DNA from: Streptomyces pilosus | Lineage (GTDB): Bacteria; Actinomycetota; Actinomycetes; Streptomycetales; Streptomycetaceae | NCBI RefSeq assembly: GCF_014649835.1 | Contig: NZ_BMTU01000008.1 | Coordinates: 186,001 to 250,000, forward strand | DNA length: 64,000 nucleotides | Direction of reading: 5' to 3' | Shown here: in pieces, positions 24,928-33,938 of the stretch | Layout: the number at the start of each line of letters is the position of its first letter | How positions within the stretch are numbered: position 1 is the first letter of the stretch | Position numbers and translations under genes: made by a program | Notes under the pieces: generated by a model | The model's database searches: none | The model's input: the letters and a program-made list of their open reading frames with translations, nothing else | What the model was told of the DNA's origin: nothing

Positions 24928-26784
24928 TCAGTCGTCTTCGTTGTCGCCGAAGTCGGGGCGGACGTCACGGGCGGCCATGATCTCGTCGTTGGAGGTGCCG
25001 GCGGCGACCATCGGCCACACCATCGCGTCCTCGTGGACGATGAAGTCCACGACGACCGGACGGTCGTTGACGGAGTTGGCCTCCTCGATGACCTTGTCGA
25101 GGTCGGCGGGGTCCTCGCAGCGGATCGCGTAGCAGCCCATGGCCTCGGACAGCTTCACGAAGTCGGGCACGCGGGTGCCCGCGCTCTTCTCGGCGGCGTC
25201 CGCGCCGGGGCCGGAGTGCAGCACCGTGTTGGAGTACCGCTGGTTGTAGAAGAGGGTCTGCCACTGGCGGACCATCCCGAGGGCGCCGTTGTTGATGATG
25301 GCGACCTTGATCGGGATGTTGTTCAGGGCGCAGGTGGTGAGTTCCTGGTTGGTCATCTGGAAGCAGCCGTCGCCGTCGATCGCCCAGACGGCGCGGTCGG
25401 GCGCGCCGGCCTTGGCGCCCATGGCGGCCGGGACCGCGTAGCCCATCGTTCCGGCGCCGCCGGAGTTCAGCCAGGTGGCGGGCTTCTCGTACTGGATGAA
25501 GTGCGCGGCCCACATCTGGTGCTGGCCGACGCCGGCCGCGAAGACCGTGCCCTCGGGCGCCAGCTGTCCGATGCGCTCGATGACCTGCTGCGGGGAGAGC
25601 GAGCCGTCGCCGGGCTGGTCGTAGCCGAGCGGGTAGGTCTCGCGCCAGCGGTTCAGGTCCTTCCACCAGGCGGTGTAGTCGCCGCGGTGGCCCTCTGCGT
25701 GCTCCCGCTGGACGGCCTGGATGAGGTCGGCGAGGACCTCGCGGGCGTCACCGACGATCGGCACGTCGGCGGCGCGGTTCTTGCCGATCTCCGCCGGGTC
25801 GATGTCGGCGTGGACGACCTTGGCGTAGGGGGCGAAGCTGTCCAGCTTGCCGGTGACGCGGTCGTCGAAGCGGGCTCCGAGGGCGACGATCAGGTCGGCC
25901 TTCTGCAGCGCGGTGACGGCGGTGACCGAACCGTGCATGCCCGGCATTCCCACGTGCAGCTCGTGGCTGTCGGGGAACGCGCCGAGTCCCATCAGGGTGG
26001 TGGTGACGGGAGCTCCGGTGAGTTCCGCGAGGACCTTCAGTTCGGCGGTGGCGCGGGCCTTGATGACTCCGCCGCCGACGTAGAGCACCGGCCGCCTGGC
26101 GCTGGTGATGAGCTTGGCGGCCTCGCGGATCTGCTTGGCGTGCGGCTTGGTGACGGGCCGGTAGCCGGGCAGGTCCATGGTGGGCGGCCAGGAGAAGGTG
26201 GTCTTCGCCTGGAGGGCGTCCTTGGCGATGTCGACCAGCACCGGGCCGGGGCGGCCGGTGGAGGCGATGTGGAACGCCTGCGCGATCGTCCGCGGGATGT
26301 CCTCGGCCTTGGTGACCAGGAAGTTGTGCTTGGTGATCGGCATGGTGATGCCGACGATGTCCGCCTCCTGGAAGGCGTCCGTGCCGATCGCCTTGGAGGC
26401 GACCTGGCCGGTGATCGCGACCATCGGCACGGAGTCCATGTGCGCGTCGGCGATCGGGGTGACCAGGTTGGTGGCGCCGGGGCCGGAGGTCGCCATGCAG
26501 ACGCCGACCTTGCCGGTGGCCTGCGCGTAGCCGGTGGCCGCGTGGCCGGCGCCCTGCTCGTGCCGGACGAGGACGTGACGCACCCGGGTGGAGTCCATCA
26601 GCGGGTCGTACGCGGGGAGGATCGCACCGCCGGGAATGCCGAATACCGTGTCGGCGCCGACCTCCTCGAGAGAGCGAATGAGGGACTGCGCACCCGTGAC
26701 GTGCTCGACGGGGGCGGACTGTCCTCCGGATCGGGGCCGGGGCTGCGGGTGATGGGCCCCGGTGGCCTGCTCGGTCATCGGCAT
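24928..26784 (-). CDS. ilvB: Acetolactate synthase large (catalytic) subunit
   Basis: A 618-residue thiamine diphosphate and FAD enzyme that condenses pyruvate with pyruvate or 2-oxobutyrate, the first common step to valine, leucine and isoleucine. The glutamate that activates the cofactor is in LVRHEQGAGHAATGYA. The FAD-binding middle domain includes VALGARFDDRVTGKLD, and the C-terminal thiamine/Mg motif is GDGCFQMTNQELTTCALNN. The first 40 residues are a disordered Gln/Pro-rich extension. ATG 26784 follows a GAGAAG site; ATG 26778 in frame is the alternative. A leader peptide and attenuator lie upstream, so the operon is probably controlled by branched-chain tRNA charging. Confidence 0.96.
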   Translation of the reverse strand: MPMTEQATGAHHPQPRPRSGGQSAPVEHVTGAQSLIRSLEEVGADTVFGIPGGAILPAYDPLMDSTRVRHVLVRHEQGAGHAATGYAQATGKVGVCMATSGPGATNLVTPIADAHMDSVPMVAITGQVASKAIGTDAFQEADIVGITMPITKHNFLVTKAEDIPRTIAQAFHIASTGRPGPVLVDIAKDALQAKTTFSWPPTMDLPGYRPVTKPHAKQIREAAKLITSARRPVLYVGGGVIKARATAELKVLAELTGAPVTTTLMGLGAFPDSHELHVGMPGMHGSVTAVTALQKADLIVALGARFDDRVTGKLDSFAPYAKVVHADIDPAEIGKNRAADVPIVGDAREVLADLIQAVQREHAEGHRGDYTAWWKDLNRWRETYPLGYDQPGDGSLSPQQVIERIGQLAPEGTVFAAGVGQHQMWAAHFIQYEKPATWLNSGGAGTMGYAVPAAMGAKAGAPDRAVWAIDGDGCFQMTNQELTTCALNNIPIKVAIINNGALGMVRQWQTLFYNQRYSNTVLHSGPGADAAEKSAGTRVPDFVKLSEAMGCYAIRCEDPADLDKVIEEANSVNDRPVVVDFIVHEDAMVWPMVAAGTSNDEIMAARDVRPDFGDNEDD

Positions 26785-26864
26785 TCTCTTCTCGATGCTG
26801 AGGGTTTGTGCGAAGTTCGTGCGGGTTACGCCTGTTGCTCGGCGGGTGCCTGTGCAACAAAAAA

Positions 26865-26892
26865 CCCCTCGTGCCATAAGGCAAGCGAGGGG
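26865..26892 (-). terminator. Attenuator hairpin upstream of ilvB
   Basis: On the minus strand CCCCTCG (26892-26886) pairs with CGAGGGG (26871-26865) around an inner TGCC-TTAT-GGCA hairpin, followed by six T residues at 26864-26859. It lies 37 bases after the leader-peptide stop and 81 bases before ilvB. Confidence 0.9.
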
Positions 26893-26928
26893 AAGCGCGC
26901 CGGGTGGTGGTCGCTGAGCGATCGGTGC

Positions 26929-26976
26929 TCAGCGTCGGCCGACGCGCTGTCCAAGTACGAGAATTCGGGTGCGCAT
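26929..26976 (-). CDS. ilvB leader peptide MRTRILVLGQRVGRR
   Basis: A 15-codon frame with the run Ile-Leu-Val-Leu and a further Val. This is the classic actinobacterial ilvB leader, in which ribosome stalling at branched-chain codons prevents formation of the downstream terminator. A purine-rich GGAGGG eight bases before ATG 26976 can serve as ribosome site. Confidence 0.88.
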   Translation of the reverse strand: MRTRILVLGQRVGRR

Positions 26977-26983
26977 GGCACTG

Positions 26984-27018
26984 ACCCTCCCCCCGGCGCA
27001 CACCCACTGTCAAGTGGG
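26984..27018 (-). promoter_or_regulatory. ilvB operon promoter region overlapping the end of cdgE
   Basis: On the minus strand TTGACA at 27013-27008 is a perfect -35 hexamer, with GAGGGT 18 bases on as a weak -10. CCCACT-GTCA-AGTGGG (27003-27018) is a perfect palindrome spanning the same -35 and the cdgE stop codon (27010-27012). It could be an operator or a terminator for cdgE. Confidence 0.5.
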
Positions 27019-30006
27019 TGGGACGGGAGTCTCATTATGTGAGCGCAGTACCGTGCCGCTCTTGAGGACGGCGGTCACCCCGGTGGAGTACACCCCGGGC
27101 CCGCCGCCGGCGAGGACCGGTTCGGCCGGTCCGCGCGGTACCGGGACGTGCCCGGCGGCCAGGGCTCTGCGCAGCCGGTACTCGTCGAGCGGTCCGGAGA
27201 AGGCCGGGCCCTGCCCGTGCGTACAGCCCATGGCGCGCAGGGCGACGGCCTGCTGGGGCTGGTCCACCCCCACGGCCACGGAGTGCATCCCGAGGTCGGC
27301 GGCGATCCTCAGAAGCCCGCCGGTGATCTTGTGCAGCCGCGCGGACTCGACCACGCCGTCGATCAGACCGCGGTCGAGCTTGAGCACGTCGACGGGGAGT
27401 CTTCTGAGGGCGGTGATCGTCGCGGGCCCGCCGCCGAAACCGTCGAGCGCGATGCGGACGCCGAGCCGCTTGAGCACGGTCAGCCGCCGCTCCAGTTCGT
27501 CGAGCGGTACCCGCGGGTCGGTGTCGGCCAGCTCGACGATCAGGGAGCCGGACGGCAGCCCGTGACGGGTGAGCAGGGCCTCGATGGAGCCGAGCGGCAG
27601 GGACCGGTCCAGCAGCCGGCGGGCGCTCAGCCGGACGGCCACGGGGACGGCCAGACCCGTCGCGTGCCGTTCGGCGGCCTGCTCGACGGCCTCCTCCAGG
27701 ACCCACCGGCCCAGCTCGGCGGTCTTCTCGCTGTCCTCGGCGACCCGCAGGAACTCCGCGGGGGTGAAGAGCACCCCCTGGGAGGAGCGCCAGCGCGCCT
27801 GCGCGCAGACCGAGGTGATCCGGCCGTCCGCCAGGCACACCACCGGCTGGTGCAGCAGGGCGAACTCGCCGTGGTGCAGCGCCGCGCGCAGCCGGGTGGC
27901 CAGCTCGGCCCGGCGCACGACGTCCTGCTGCATGTGCGGCCGGTACAGCTCCACCCGGCCCTTGCCGGCCGCCTTCGCCCGGTACATGGCGAGGTCGGCG
28001 TTGCGCAGCAACTCACCGGCTCCGATGCCCGGTTCGGCGAAGGCCACGCCGATGGAGGCGTTGCCCCGGACATCGTTGCCGTCGATGAGGTAGGGCTGGG
28101 ACAGGGTCGCTCTGAGCCGGTCGGCGAGCTCCAGCATGTGCCGCTCCCGGGCGTCCCGCTCGCGCACGCCGTCCCCGGCGATCAGGGCGGCGAACTCGTC
28201 GCCGCCCAGCCGGGAGGCGGTGTCGCCCTTGCGGACCGCGTCCTGGAGGCGGCGGGCGGCCTGGACGAGCAGTTCGTCCCCGGCCTGGTGCCCGATGGTG
28301 TCGTTGACGCCCTTGAAGCCGTCGAGGTCGATGAAGAGCACGGCCGTGCCCCGCACGGCGGCCCCGCGGTCGGAGGCGCGGCGCCCGGACAGCGCCTGCT
28401 GCACGCGCCGGGTGAACAGCGCGCGGTTGGGCAGGTCGGTGAGCGGGTCGTGCTCCGCGTTGTGCTGGAGCTGGGCCTGGAGGCGCACCCGCTCGGTCAC
28501 GTCGCGGCTGTTGAAGATGAGGCCGCCGTGGTGCCGGTTGACGGTCGACTCGACGTTGAGCCAGTCTCCCCCGGCACCGGAGCGGAAGCGGCATTCGATG
28601 CGGGTCGTGGGTTCCTCGACCGGGTCCGCGGCGAGGAAGCGGCGGACCTCGTGCACGACGCGGCCGAGGTCCTCCGGGTGGATGAGACCGGCCAGTTCCG
28701 TCCCCACCAGGTCCTCCGCGGGGCGGCCGTACACCCCGGCGGCCGCCGGGGAGACGTAGCGGAGGATGCCGCTGGGGGCGGCGATCATGATGACGTCGCT
28801 GGAACCCTGCACCAGGGAGCGGAAGTGGTTCTCCTTCTGCGCCAGTTCCTGGGTGAGGGTGATGTTGTCGATCAGCATGATGCCCTGGCGCACGACCAGC
28901 GCCAGCACCACGGTGCCCCCGGTGATCAGCACGACGCGGTCGACGCTGCGGCCGTTGAGGACGTTGTAGAGGATCCCCAGGGTGCACACGGCCGCGGCGA
29001 GGTAGGGCGTGAGCGCGGCGAGGGAACCGGCGATGGGCCGGGAGAGCGGGTGCCGGCCGGGCTCGCCGCCGGGCGCGGGGGCGTGCTGGTGGTCCGGCCC
29101 GCCGCGCCGCCCCGGCAGGTGCTCGCGGACCACCCGGCTGTGCCCCCCGCGTTCCGGCCGGCCGCCGCGCGGCGCGGTCCAGGGGGCGTACGCCAGGAGG
29201 AGCGAGCCGGCGAACCAGCCGGCGTCGAGCAGCTGTCCGGAACGGTAACCGGCGTGCAGCAGCGGGGAGGTGAACAGGGCGTCGCACATGACGGTCAGCG
29301 CGAGGGCGCCGATCGCGGTGTTGACGGCGGACCGGTTCACCGCCGAACGCCGGAAGTGCAGGGCGAGCACCATGCTGACCAGGGCGATGTCGAGCAGCGG
29401 GTATGCCAGGGACAGCGCGGTGTGCGCGACGCCCGGTCCCTCGGCCTGGGCGGCCTGGGCGAGGGCGAGGCTCCAGGCGAGGGTGAGCAGGGAGCCGCCG
29501 ATCAGCCAGGCGTCCAGGGCGAGACACACCCAGCCGGCCTTGGTCACGGGCCGTTTGGCGAGGACCAGCAGGCCCACGATGGCGGGCGGCGCGAAGCACA
29601 GGAAGAACAGGTCGGCGTAGCTGGGGTTGGGCACGGGGACGCCCAGCACGACCTCGTACCACCCCCAGACCAGGTTGCCCAGGGAGGCCATCGCCGAGGA
29701 GAGGCCGAACAGCAGCCAGGCGGGCCGGAACCGGGTGCGAGGGCTGCGGGCGTAGACGAAGCAGGAGACGGCCGCGGCGCCGGCGGCGGCGCTCAGCCCG
29801 AAGTCGCCCATGATCAGCGCGAGTCGCTCCGAGCCCCAGCCGAACGCGGCGCCGACGGCGTAGGCCGCGCAGACCAGGGCCAGCACCAGTTGCGCGACGG
29901 GTCCGGGCCGGCGGGCGGCGGACGGAGCACCCGTCCGTGCCGTCCGCGCCGCGGGCGGCGGGCGCAGCGCCCCGTCGAGGGTCGGGGTGGGGGTGGGCGC
30001 GCTCAC
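27010..30006 (-). CDS. cdgE: Membrane PAS-GGDEF-degenerate EAL protein, CdgE type diguanylate cyclase
   Basis: A 998-residue cyclic di-GMP protein. About ten hydrophobic segments fill residues 35-380. A PAS domain lies at about 392-505. The GGDEF domain has an intact GGDEF at 601-605 and an intact inhibitory site RKGD at 592-595, so it should make cyclic di-GMP and be product-inhibited. The EAL domain is decayed: the EAL triplet reads CAQ (734-736), the Asp-Asp pair reads DGFGG and AEGVE reads AVGVD, so no phosphodiesterase activity is expected. GTG 30006 has GGGAGC upstream. The position before ilvB matches, from memory, S. coelicolor CdgE. Confidence 0.9.
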   Translation of the reverse strand: MSAPTPTPTLDGALRPPPAARTARTGAPSAARRPGPVAQLVLALVCAAYAVGAAFGWGSERLALIMGDFGLSAAAGAAAVSCFVYARSPRTRFRPAWLLFGLSSAMASLGNLVWGWYEVVLGVPVPNPSYADLFFLCFAPPAIVGLLVLAKRPVTKAGWVCLALDAWLIGGSLLTLAWSLALAQAAQAEGPGVAHTALSLAYPLLDIALVSMVLALHFRRSAVNRSAVNTAIGALALTVMCDALFTSPLLHAGYRSGQLLDAGWFAGSLLLAYAPWTAPRGGRPERGGHSRVVREHLPGRRGGPDHQHAPAPGGEPGRHPLSRPIAGSLAALTPYLAAAVCTLGILYNVLNGRSVDRVVLITGGTVVLALVVRQGIMLIDNITLTQELAQKENHFRSLVQGSSDVIMIAAPSGILRYVSPAAAGVYGRPAEDLVGTELAGLIHPEDLGRVVHEVRRFLAADPVEEPTTRIECRFRSGAGGDWLNVESTVNRHHGGLIFNSRDVTERVRLQAQLQHNAEHDPLTDLPNRALFTRRVQQALSGRRASDRGAAVRGTAVLFIDLDGFKGVNDTIGHQAGDELLVQAARRLQDAVRKGDTASRLGGDEFAALIAGDGVRERDARERHMLELADRLRATLSQPYLIDGNDVRGNASIGVAFAEPGIGAGELLRNADLAMYRAKAAGKGRVELYRPHMQQDVVRRAELATRLRAALHHGEFALLHQPVVCLADGRITSVCAQARWRSSQGVLFTPAEFLRVAEDSEKTAELGRWVLEEAVEQAAERHATGLAVPVAVRLSARRLLDRSLPLGSIEALLTRHGLPSGSLIVELADTDPRVPLDELERRLTVLKRLGVRIALDGFGGGPATITALRRLPVDVLKLDRGLIDGVVESARLHKITGGLLRIAADLGMHSVAVGVDQPQQAVALRAMGCTHGQGPAFSGPLDEYRLRRALAAGHVPVPRGPAEPVLAGGGPGVYSTGVTAVLKSGTVLRSHNETPVPPT

Positions 30007-30374
30007 CGGGTGCTCCCGGTCCGCGTCGCTCCCATGCCCCTCGGCCCCCGGCGCGCCCGCGGGGCGTGCCCCCCGCGGGAGGTGTGCCGGGGGTGTGGTG
30101 GACCGGGGCTGTGGGTCCGGTGGTCGTGCCGGGTGTGATGGCCGCCGTGCCGACCGCGTCCGCGCGCGTCCGCGCGCCCGTGTCGCAGTCGACGGCTCCG
30201 CCGCGTCGGATCGCTCGTCCACAGGCCGTGCATCGTCCGTCGCCCCCCTCGCAGTCTCCGTGTCCGTCCCCCGCGCCGTAGGTCAGCGGCGCAGCCCCTG
30301 TCGGGACGATACACCAGTCTCGTCACTCAGGGACATAGGTTCTCTACGCTCCGTAACGATCAACAGATGTATGA

Positions 30375-30399
30375 GTACCCACCGCGCCGGGGAAAACGC
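30375..30399 (-). promoter_or_regulatory. Sigma-B-like promoter candidate upstream of cdgE
   Basis: On the minus strand GCGT and GGGTAC are 15 bases apart, matching the GNNT-N14-16-GGGTAC consensus of osmotic-stress sigma-B. It would give a leader of about 360 bases before cdgE. A match this loose can occur by chance. Confidence 0.3.
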
Positions 30400-30418
30400 G
30401 GACGGTACCCGAAGCGGA

Positions 30419-31372
30419 CTACAGGGCCTCCGCTCCCGTCACCAGGACCACGTTGCCGGGCTCCTCCTGGTTCACGTAGCGGCGCAACTGGTCCCGCAGC
30501 AGCCGCTCGGCGCGCGGCAGGAAGGCGGACGTGGGTCCGCCGACGTGCGGGGTGACGAGCACGCCCGGAGCCCGCCACAAGGGATGATCCGAGGGAAGCG
30601 GTTCCGGATCCGTGACGTCGAGGGCCGCGGTGATGCGTCCGCTCTCCAGCTCGGTCAGCAGCGCCTTGGTGTCGACGACGCCGCCGCGGGCCACGTTCAC
30701 GAGCAGGGCGCCGTCCTTCATCCGGGCCAGGAAACCGGCGTCCACGAGGTGCCGGGTGGTCTCCGTCAGCGGGGTGGAGAGGACGACGACGTCCGCCTCC
30801 GGGAGCAGCGCGGGCAGTTCGGTGAGCGGGTGCACCGGCCCGCGCTCCGTGGCGCGGGCGGAGCGCGCGACGCGCGCCACCCGCGCGAGCTCGAACGGAA
30901 CGAGCCGGTCCTCGATCGCCGCCCCGATCGATCCGTACCCGACGATGAGGACGGTCCTGTCGGCGAGCGCGGGCCGGAACCCGCCGCGCCACTCCCCTCT
31001 GTCCTGCGCCCGCACGAAGCCGGGGATGCCCCGCAGGGAGGCCAAAATCAGCGCGAGGGCGAGCTCGGCGGTGCTGGCCTCGTGCACTCCGCGCGCGTTG
31101 CACAGCCGCACGCCCGGGGGCAGGTCCCGCAGCCCCGGTTCGACGTGGTCGGTGCCGGCCGACAGGGTCTGCACGACCCGCACGGAACGCATCAGCGGCA
31201 GCGGCCGCACACCCACCCCGGCGGGCTTCATGTACGGCACGACGTAGAAGCCGCAGTCGGCCGGATCGGCGGGGAACTCCTCGGCGCCGTCCCAGAAGCG
31301 GTAGCGCGGGCCCTCGGGGAGCCCGTCGATCTCGTCGGGCGGGATGGGGAGCCAAACGTCAGCAGCAGTCAT
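30419..31372 (-). CDS. D-isomer-specific 2-hydroxyacid dehydrogenase
   Basis: A 317-residue NAD(P)-dependent dehydrogenase of the phosphoglycerate/glyoxylate reductase family. Substrate-domain motif LSAGTDHVEPGL, nucleotide motif VLIVGYGSIGAAI, VNVARGGVVDTKALL with the catalytic Arg region, and VTPHVGG with the catalytic His are all visible. It lacks an ACT domain, so it is not a second SerA. The substrate is unknown; these enzymes reduce glyoxylate, hydroxypyruvate or related 2-oxoacids. It is divergent from an aldo/keto reductase gene across 75 bases. Confidence 0.9.
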   Translation of the reverse strand: MTAADVWLPIPPDEIDGLPEGPRYRFWDGAEEFPADPADCGFYVVPYMKPAGVGVRPLPLMRSVRVVQTLSAGTDHVEPGLRDLPPGVRLCNARGVHEASTAELALALILASLRGIPGFVRAQDRGEWRGGFRPALADRTVLIVGYGSIGAAIEDRLVPFELARVARVARSARATERGPVHPLTELPALLPEADVVVLSTPLTETTRHLVDAGFLARMKDGALLVNVARGGVVDTKALLTELESGRITAALDVTDPEPLPSDHPLWRAPGVLVTPHVGGPTSAFLPRAERLLRDQLRRYVNQEEPGNVVLVTGAEAL

Positions 31373-31447
31373 GGTCGGGAGGCTAGTTCAGGAGCCAAGT
31401 GCGGCAGAGGTTAGGTTGGGGTCCCGGAGAGGGAGGGTCACGAGCAG

Positions 31448-32446
31448 GTGGAGCGCAGGACTATCGGCGCGGCGGCGCTCGCGGTGGGGGCGGTAGGACT
31501 CGGGTGCATGCCGATGAGCTGGGGCTACAGCTCGTCCCGGCAGCGCGGCGAGGAGTCGCTCAGGGCGGTGCACCGGGCGCTGGACGCGGGCTCGACCCTC
31601 CTCGACACGGCCGACATGTACGGCCCGTTCACCAACGAGCTGCTGCTGGGGCGGGTGTTGAGGGAGCGGCGCGGTGACGCGTTCGTGTCGACGAAGGTCG
31701 GCCTGCTGGTGGGCGACCAGCACGTCGTGGCCAACGGCCGTCCCGGATATGTCAGGAGGGCCTGCGACGCGTCACTGCGCCGGCTGCAGACCGACGTCAT
31801 CGACCTCTACCAGTTGCACCGCGCCGATCCGGAGGTCCCGGTCGAGGAGACCTGGGGTGCGATGGCCGAACTCGTCCAGGCGGGAAAGGTCCGGGCGCTG
31901 GGGCTGTGCGCGGTCGGGGCGCGCTCGTCCCGGCGGGCGGGGGCGCAGCTGCACGACGCGACGGTGCGGCAGTTGGAGCGGGTGCAGCAGGTCTTCCCGG
32001 TGAGCGCGGTGGAGGCGGAACTGTCCGTGTGGTCGCCCGAGGCCCTGGAGACGCTGCTGCCGTGGTGCCGGTCGCGCGGGATCGGCTTCCTCGCCGCGAT
32101 GCCGCTCGGCAACGGCTTCCTGACCGGGACGCTGACGCCGGGCGTGGGCTTCGAGGCGGACGACCTGCGTGCCCGGCACCCCCGCTTCACGGCCGAGATG
32201 ATGGCCGCGAACCAGCCGATCGTGGCCGGGCTGCGCCGCGTCGCCCGCCGCCACGGCGAGCGGGTCACCCCGGCGCAGGTGGCCCTGGCCTGGGTGCTGG
32301 GCCGGGGTGAGCAGGTCGTCCCGGTGCCGGGCGCCAAGCGGGAACGGTGGGTCACCGAGAACGCGGCGGCGGCGGGCCTGCGCCTCACGGAGGAGGACCT
32401 CGCCGAGATCGCGGGACTGCCCCCGGCCCAGGGGTCGTGGGACTGA
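31448..32446 (+). CDS. Aldo/keto reductase
   Basis: A 332-residue NADPH-dependent aldo/keto reductase. The catalytic tetrad is visible as Asp and Tyr in LLDTADMYG, Lys in VSTKVG and His in DLYQLHR. The C-terminal cofactor region is VVPVPGAKRERWVTEN. Overall it resembles the AKR13-type YghZ/YakC group of bacterial enzymes with broad aldehyde substrates. The start is GTG 31448, with GAGCAGG just upstream. It is divergent from a hydroxyacid dehydrogenase, which suggests but does not prove a shared carbonyl-detoxifying role. Confidence 0.92.
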   Translation: MERRTIGAAALAVGAVGLGCMPMSWGYSSSRQRGEESLRAVHRALDAGSTLLDTADMYGPFTNELLLGRVLRERRGDAFVSTKVGLLVGDQHVVANGRPGYVRRACDASLRRLQTDVIDLYQLHRADPEVPVEETWGAMAELVQAGKVRALGLCAVGARSSRRAGAQLHDATVRQLERVQQVFPVSAVEAELSVWSPEALETLLPWCRSRGIGFLAAMPLGNGFLTGTLTPGVGFEADDLRARHPRFTAEMMAANQPIVAGLRRVARRHGERVTPAQVALAWVLGRGEQVVPVPGAKRERWVTENAAAAGLRLTEEDLAEIAGLPPAQGSWD

Positions 32447-32536
32447 GTCCCGGGGTTCGGGACCGGGCGATCGGGAACCTGGGAGGCGCGAGCGGTGTAT
32501 GACAGGGAGAACCCGCCGCGTCGAAGGGACACCATC

Positions 32537-33697
32537 GTGCGACACCGAGCCGTGCCGGCCGTACTGGCCGCCGCCGCCCTCCTGCTGACCGCCGGCTGCT
32601 CCTCCGACGACGGAGCGGCAGCGGGCAAGGACGGCACCGCCTCCCCGAGTGACACCTCGGCACGTGCGTCGGCCCCGGAGCGGACCGGGGAGGAGACCCC
32701 GCCCGCGAAGGGCTCGGTGAAGGTGCTCCGCACGGTCGCGACGGGCCTGAAGAGCCCCTGGGGGCTGGCACCCCTCCCGGGCGGCGACCTCCTGGTGTCC
32801 TCCCGGGACGAGGCGACGATCACCCGGATCGACGGCAGGACCGGCCGGAAGACCGAACTGGGCGAGGTGCAGGGGGTGTCGCCATCCGGGGAGGGCGGCC
32901 TGCTGGGTATCGCCCTCTCCCCCGAGTACGCCTCGGACCGCATGATCTACGCCTACTTCACCTCCGCCTCCGACAACCGCGTCGTCCGTCTGGTCCACGA
33001 CGAGAAGAAGCCGGCCGGGGAGCAGCTGGGGGCGCCGGACACGGTGTTCCGCGGCATCCCCAAGGGCGGGGTGCACAACGGCGGCCGGATCGCCTTCGGC
33101 CCGGACAGGATGCTGTACGTGGGCACGGGCGAGAGCGGGGACACCGGCCTGTCGCAGGACAAGGAGTCCCTCGGCGGCAAGATCCTGCGGCTGACCACGG
33201 AGGGTGAGCCGGCCCCGGGCAACCCGTTCCCCGGCTCCGCCGTGTACACCTACGGGCACCGCAATGTGCAGGGTCTGGCCTGGGACGGCGAACAGCGGCT
33301 GTTCGCCTCGGAGTTCGGCCAGAACACCTGGGACGAGCTGAACGCGATCAAGCCGGGTGACAACTACGGGTGGCCGGAGGCGGAGGGCGACTCCGACGGC
33401 GAGTTCCACGATCCGGTCGATCAGTTCGCGCCGGAGGACGCCTCGCCCAGCGGCATCGCCCACGCCGAGGGCTCGGTGTGGATGGCGGGCCTGCGCGGCG
33501 AGCGCCTGTGGCGGATCCCGCTGAACGGCACCGAGGCCTCGGCGGACCCGCAGGCCTTCCTGGAGGGCGAGTACGGCCGGCTGCGCACGGTGGTCGCGGC
33601 GGGCGACGACAGGCTGTGGCTGGTCACCAGCAACACCGACGGCAGGCGCGACCCGGGGGAGGGCGACGACCGCGTCCTGGAGCTCCGGGTGAGCTAG
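32537..33697 (+). CDS. Lipoprotein, PQQ-dependent sugar dehydrogenase-like beta-propeller
   Basis: A 386-residue exported lipoprotein. The signal ends in the lipobox LLTAGC, followed by a Ser/Thr/Ala-rich spacer and a six-bladed propeller of the soluble glucose/sorbosone dehydrogenase family (SPWGLAPLPGGDLLVSSR, GEGGLLGIALSP, VHNGGRIAFGPDRMLYVGTGESGD, YTYGHRNVQGLAWD, GQNTWDELNAIKPGDNYGWP). The active-site His and Arg are in YGHRNVQG. GTG 32537 gives a normal lipoprotein signal; an in-frame GTG at 32495 with a better GGGAGG site would add 14 residues. Many actinobacterial members may bind no PQQ, so the substrate is open. Confidence 0.9.
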   Translation: MRHRAVPAVLAAAALLLTAGCSSDDGAAAGKDGTASPSDTSARASAPERTGEETPPAKGSVKVLRTVATGLKSPWGLAPLPGGDLLVSSRDEATITRIDGRTGRKTELGEVQGVSPSGEGGLLGIALSPEYASDRMIYAYFTSASDNRVVRLVHDEKKPAGEQLGAPDTVFRGIPKGGVHNGGRIAFGPDRMLYVGTGESGDTGLSQDKESLGGKILRLTTEGEPAPGNPFPGSAVYTYGHRNVQGLAWDGEQRLFASEFGQNTWDELNAIKPGDNYGWPEAEGDSDGEFHDPVDQFAPEDASPSGIAHAEGSVWMAGLRGERLWRIPLNGTEASADPQAFLEGEYGRLRTVVAAGDDRLWLVTSNTDGRRDPGEGDDRVLELRVS

Positions 33698-33712
33698 CGG
33701 GCCGGCCGGCGG

Positions 33713-33901
33713 TCACCCGCCCTCCGGTTCCTCCCGCGGTGGCGTCGCCGACCGGACCGTGACCTTGCCGGACGCGAGGTCTGTCGGCCCGCGGCCGGGG
33801 TCGGTGTCGCCGACGTCCTCCCGGGTCGGTTCCAAGCGGTTCCGTTCGTCACGGGTGTGTTCGCGGCCCGGGGCGAACAGGTCCTCGAAGGCGTTGAACA
33901 T
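33713..33901 (-). CDS. Small DUF6191-type protein
   Basis: A 62-residue protein, MFNAFEDLFAPGREHTRDE at the start, then RLEPTREDVGDTDPGRGPTDLASGKVTVR. This short pattern is widespread in streptomycetes and, as I recall, is listed as DUF6191. It is soluble, acidic and probably partly disordered. AAGGGGAG precedes ATG 33901. It lies 37 bases after the large LuxR regulator gene in the same direction. The function is unknown. Confidence 0.8.
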   Translation of the reverse strand: MFNAFEDLFAPGREHTRDERNRLEPTREDVGDTDPGRGPTDLASGKVTVRSATPPREEPEGG

Positions 33902-33938
33902 CGCTCCCCTTCCCGGGGCCGCTCGCGTCGTCCGGCCG

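Noticed and set aside
24262..30138. Very long plus-strand frames opposite ilvB and cdgE (over 900 codons each)
   Set aside because: They are antisense shadows of well-conserved genes, with no ribosome site and no domain.
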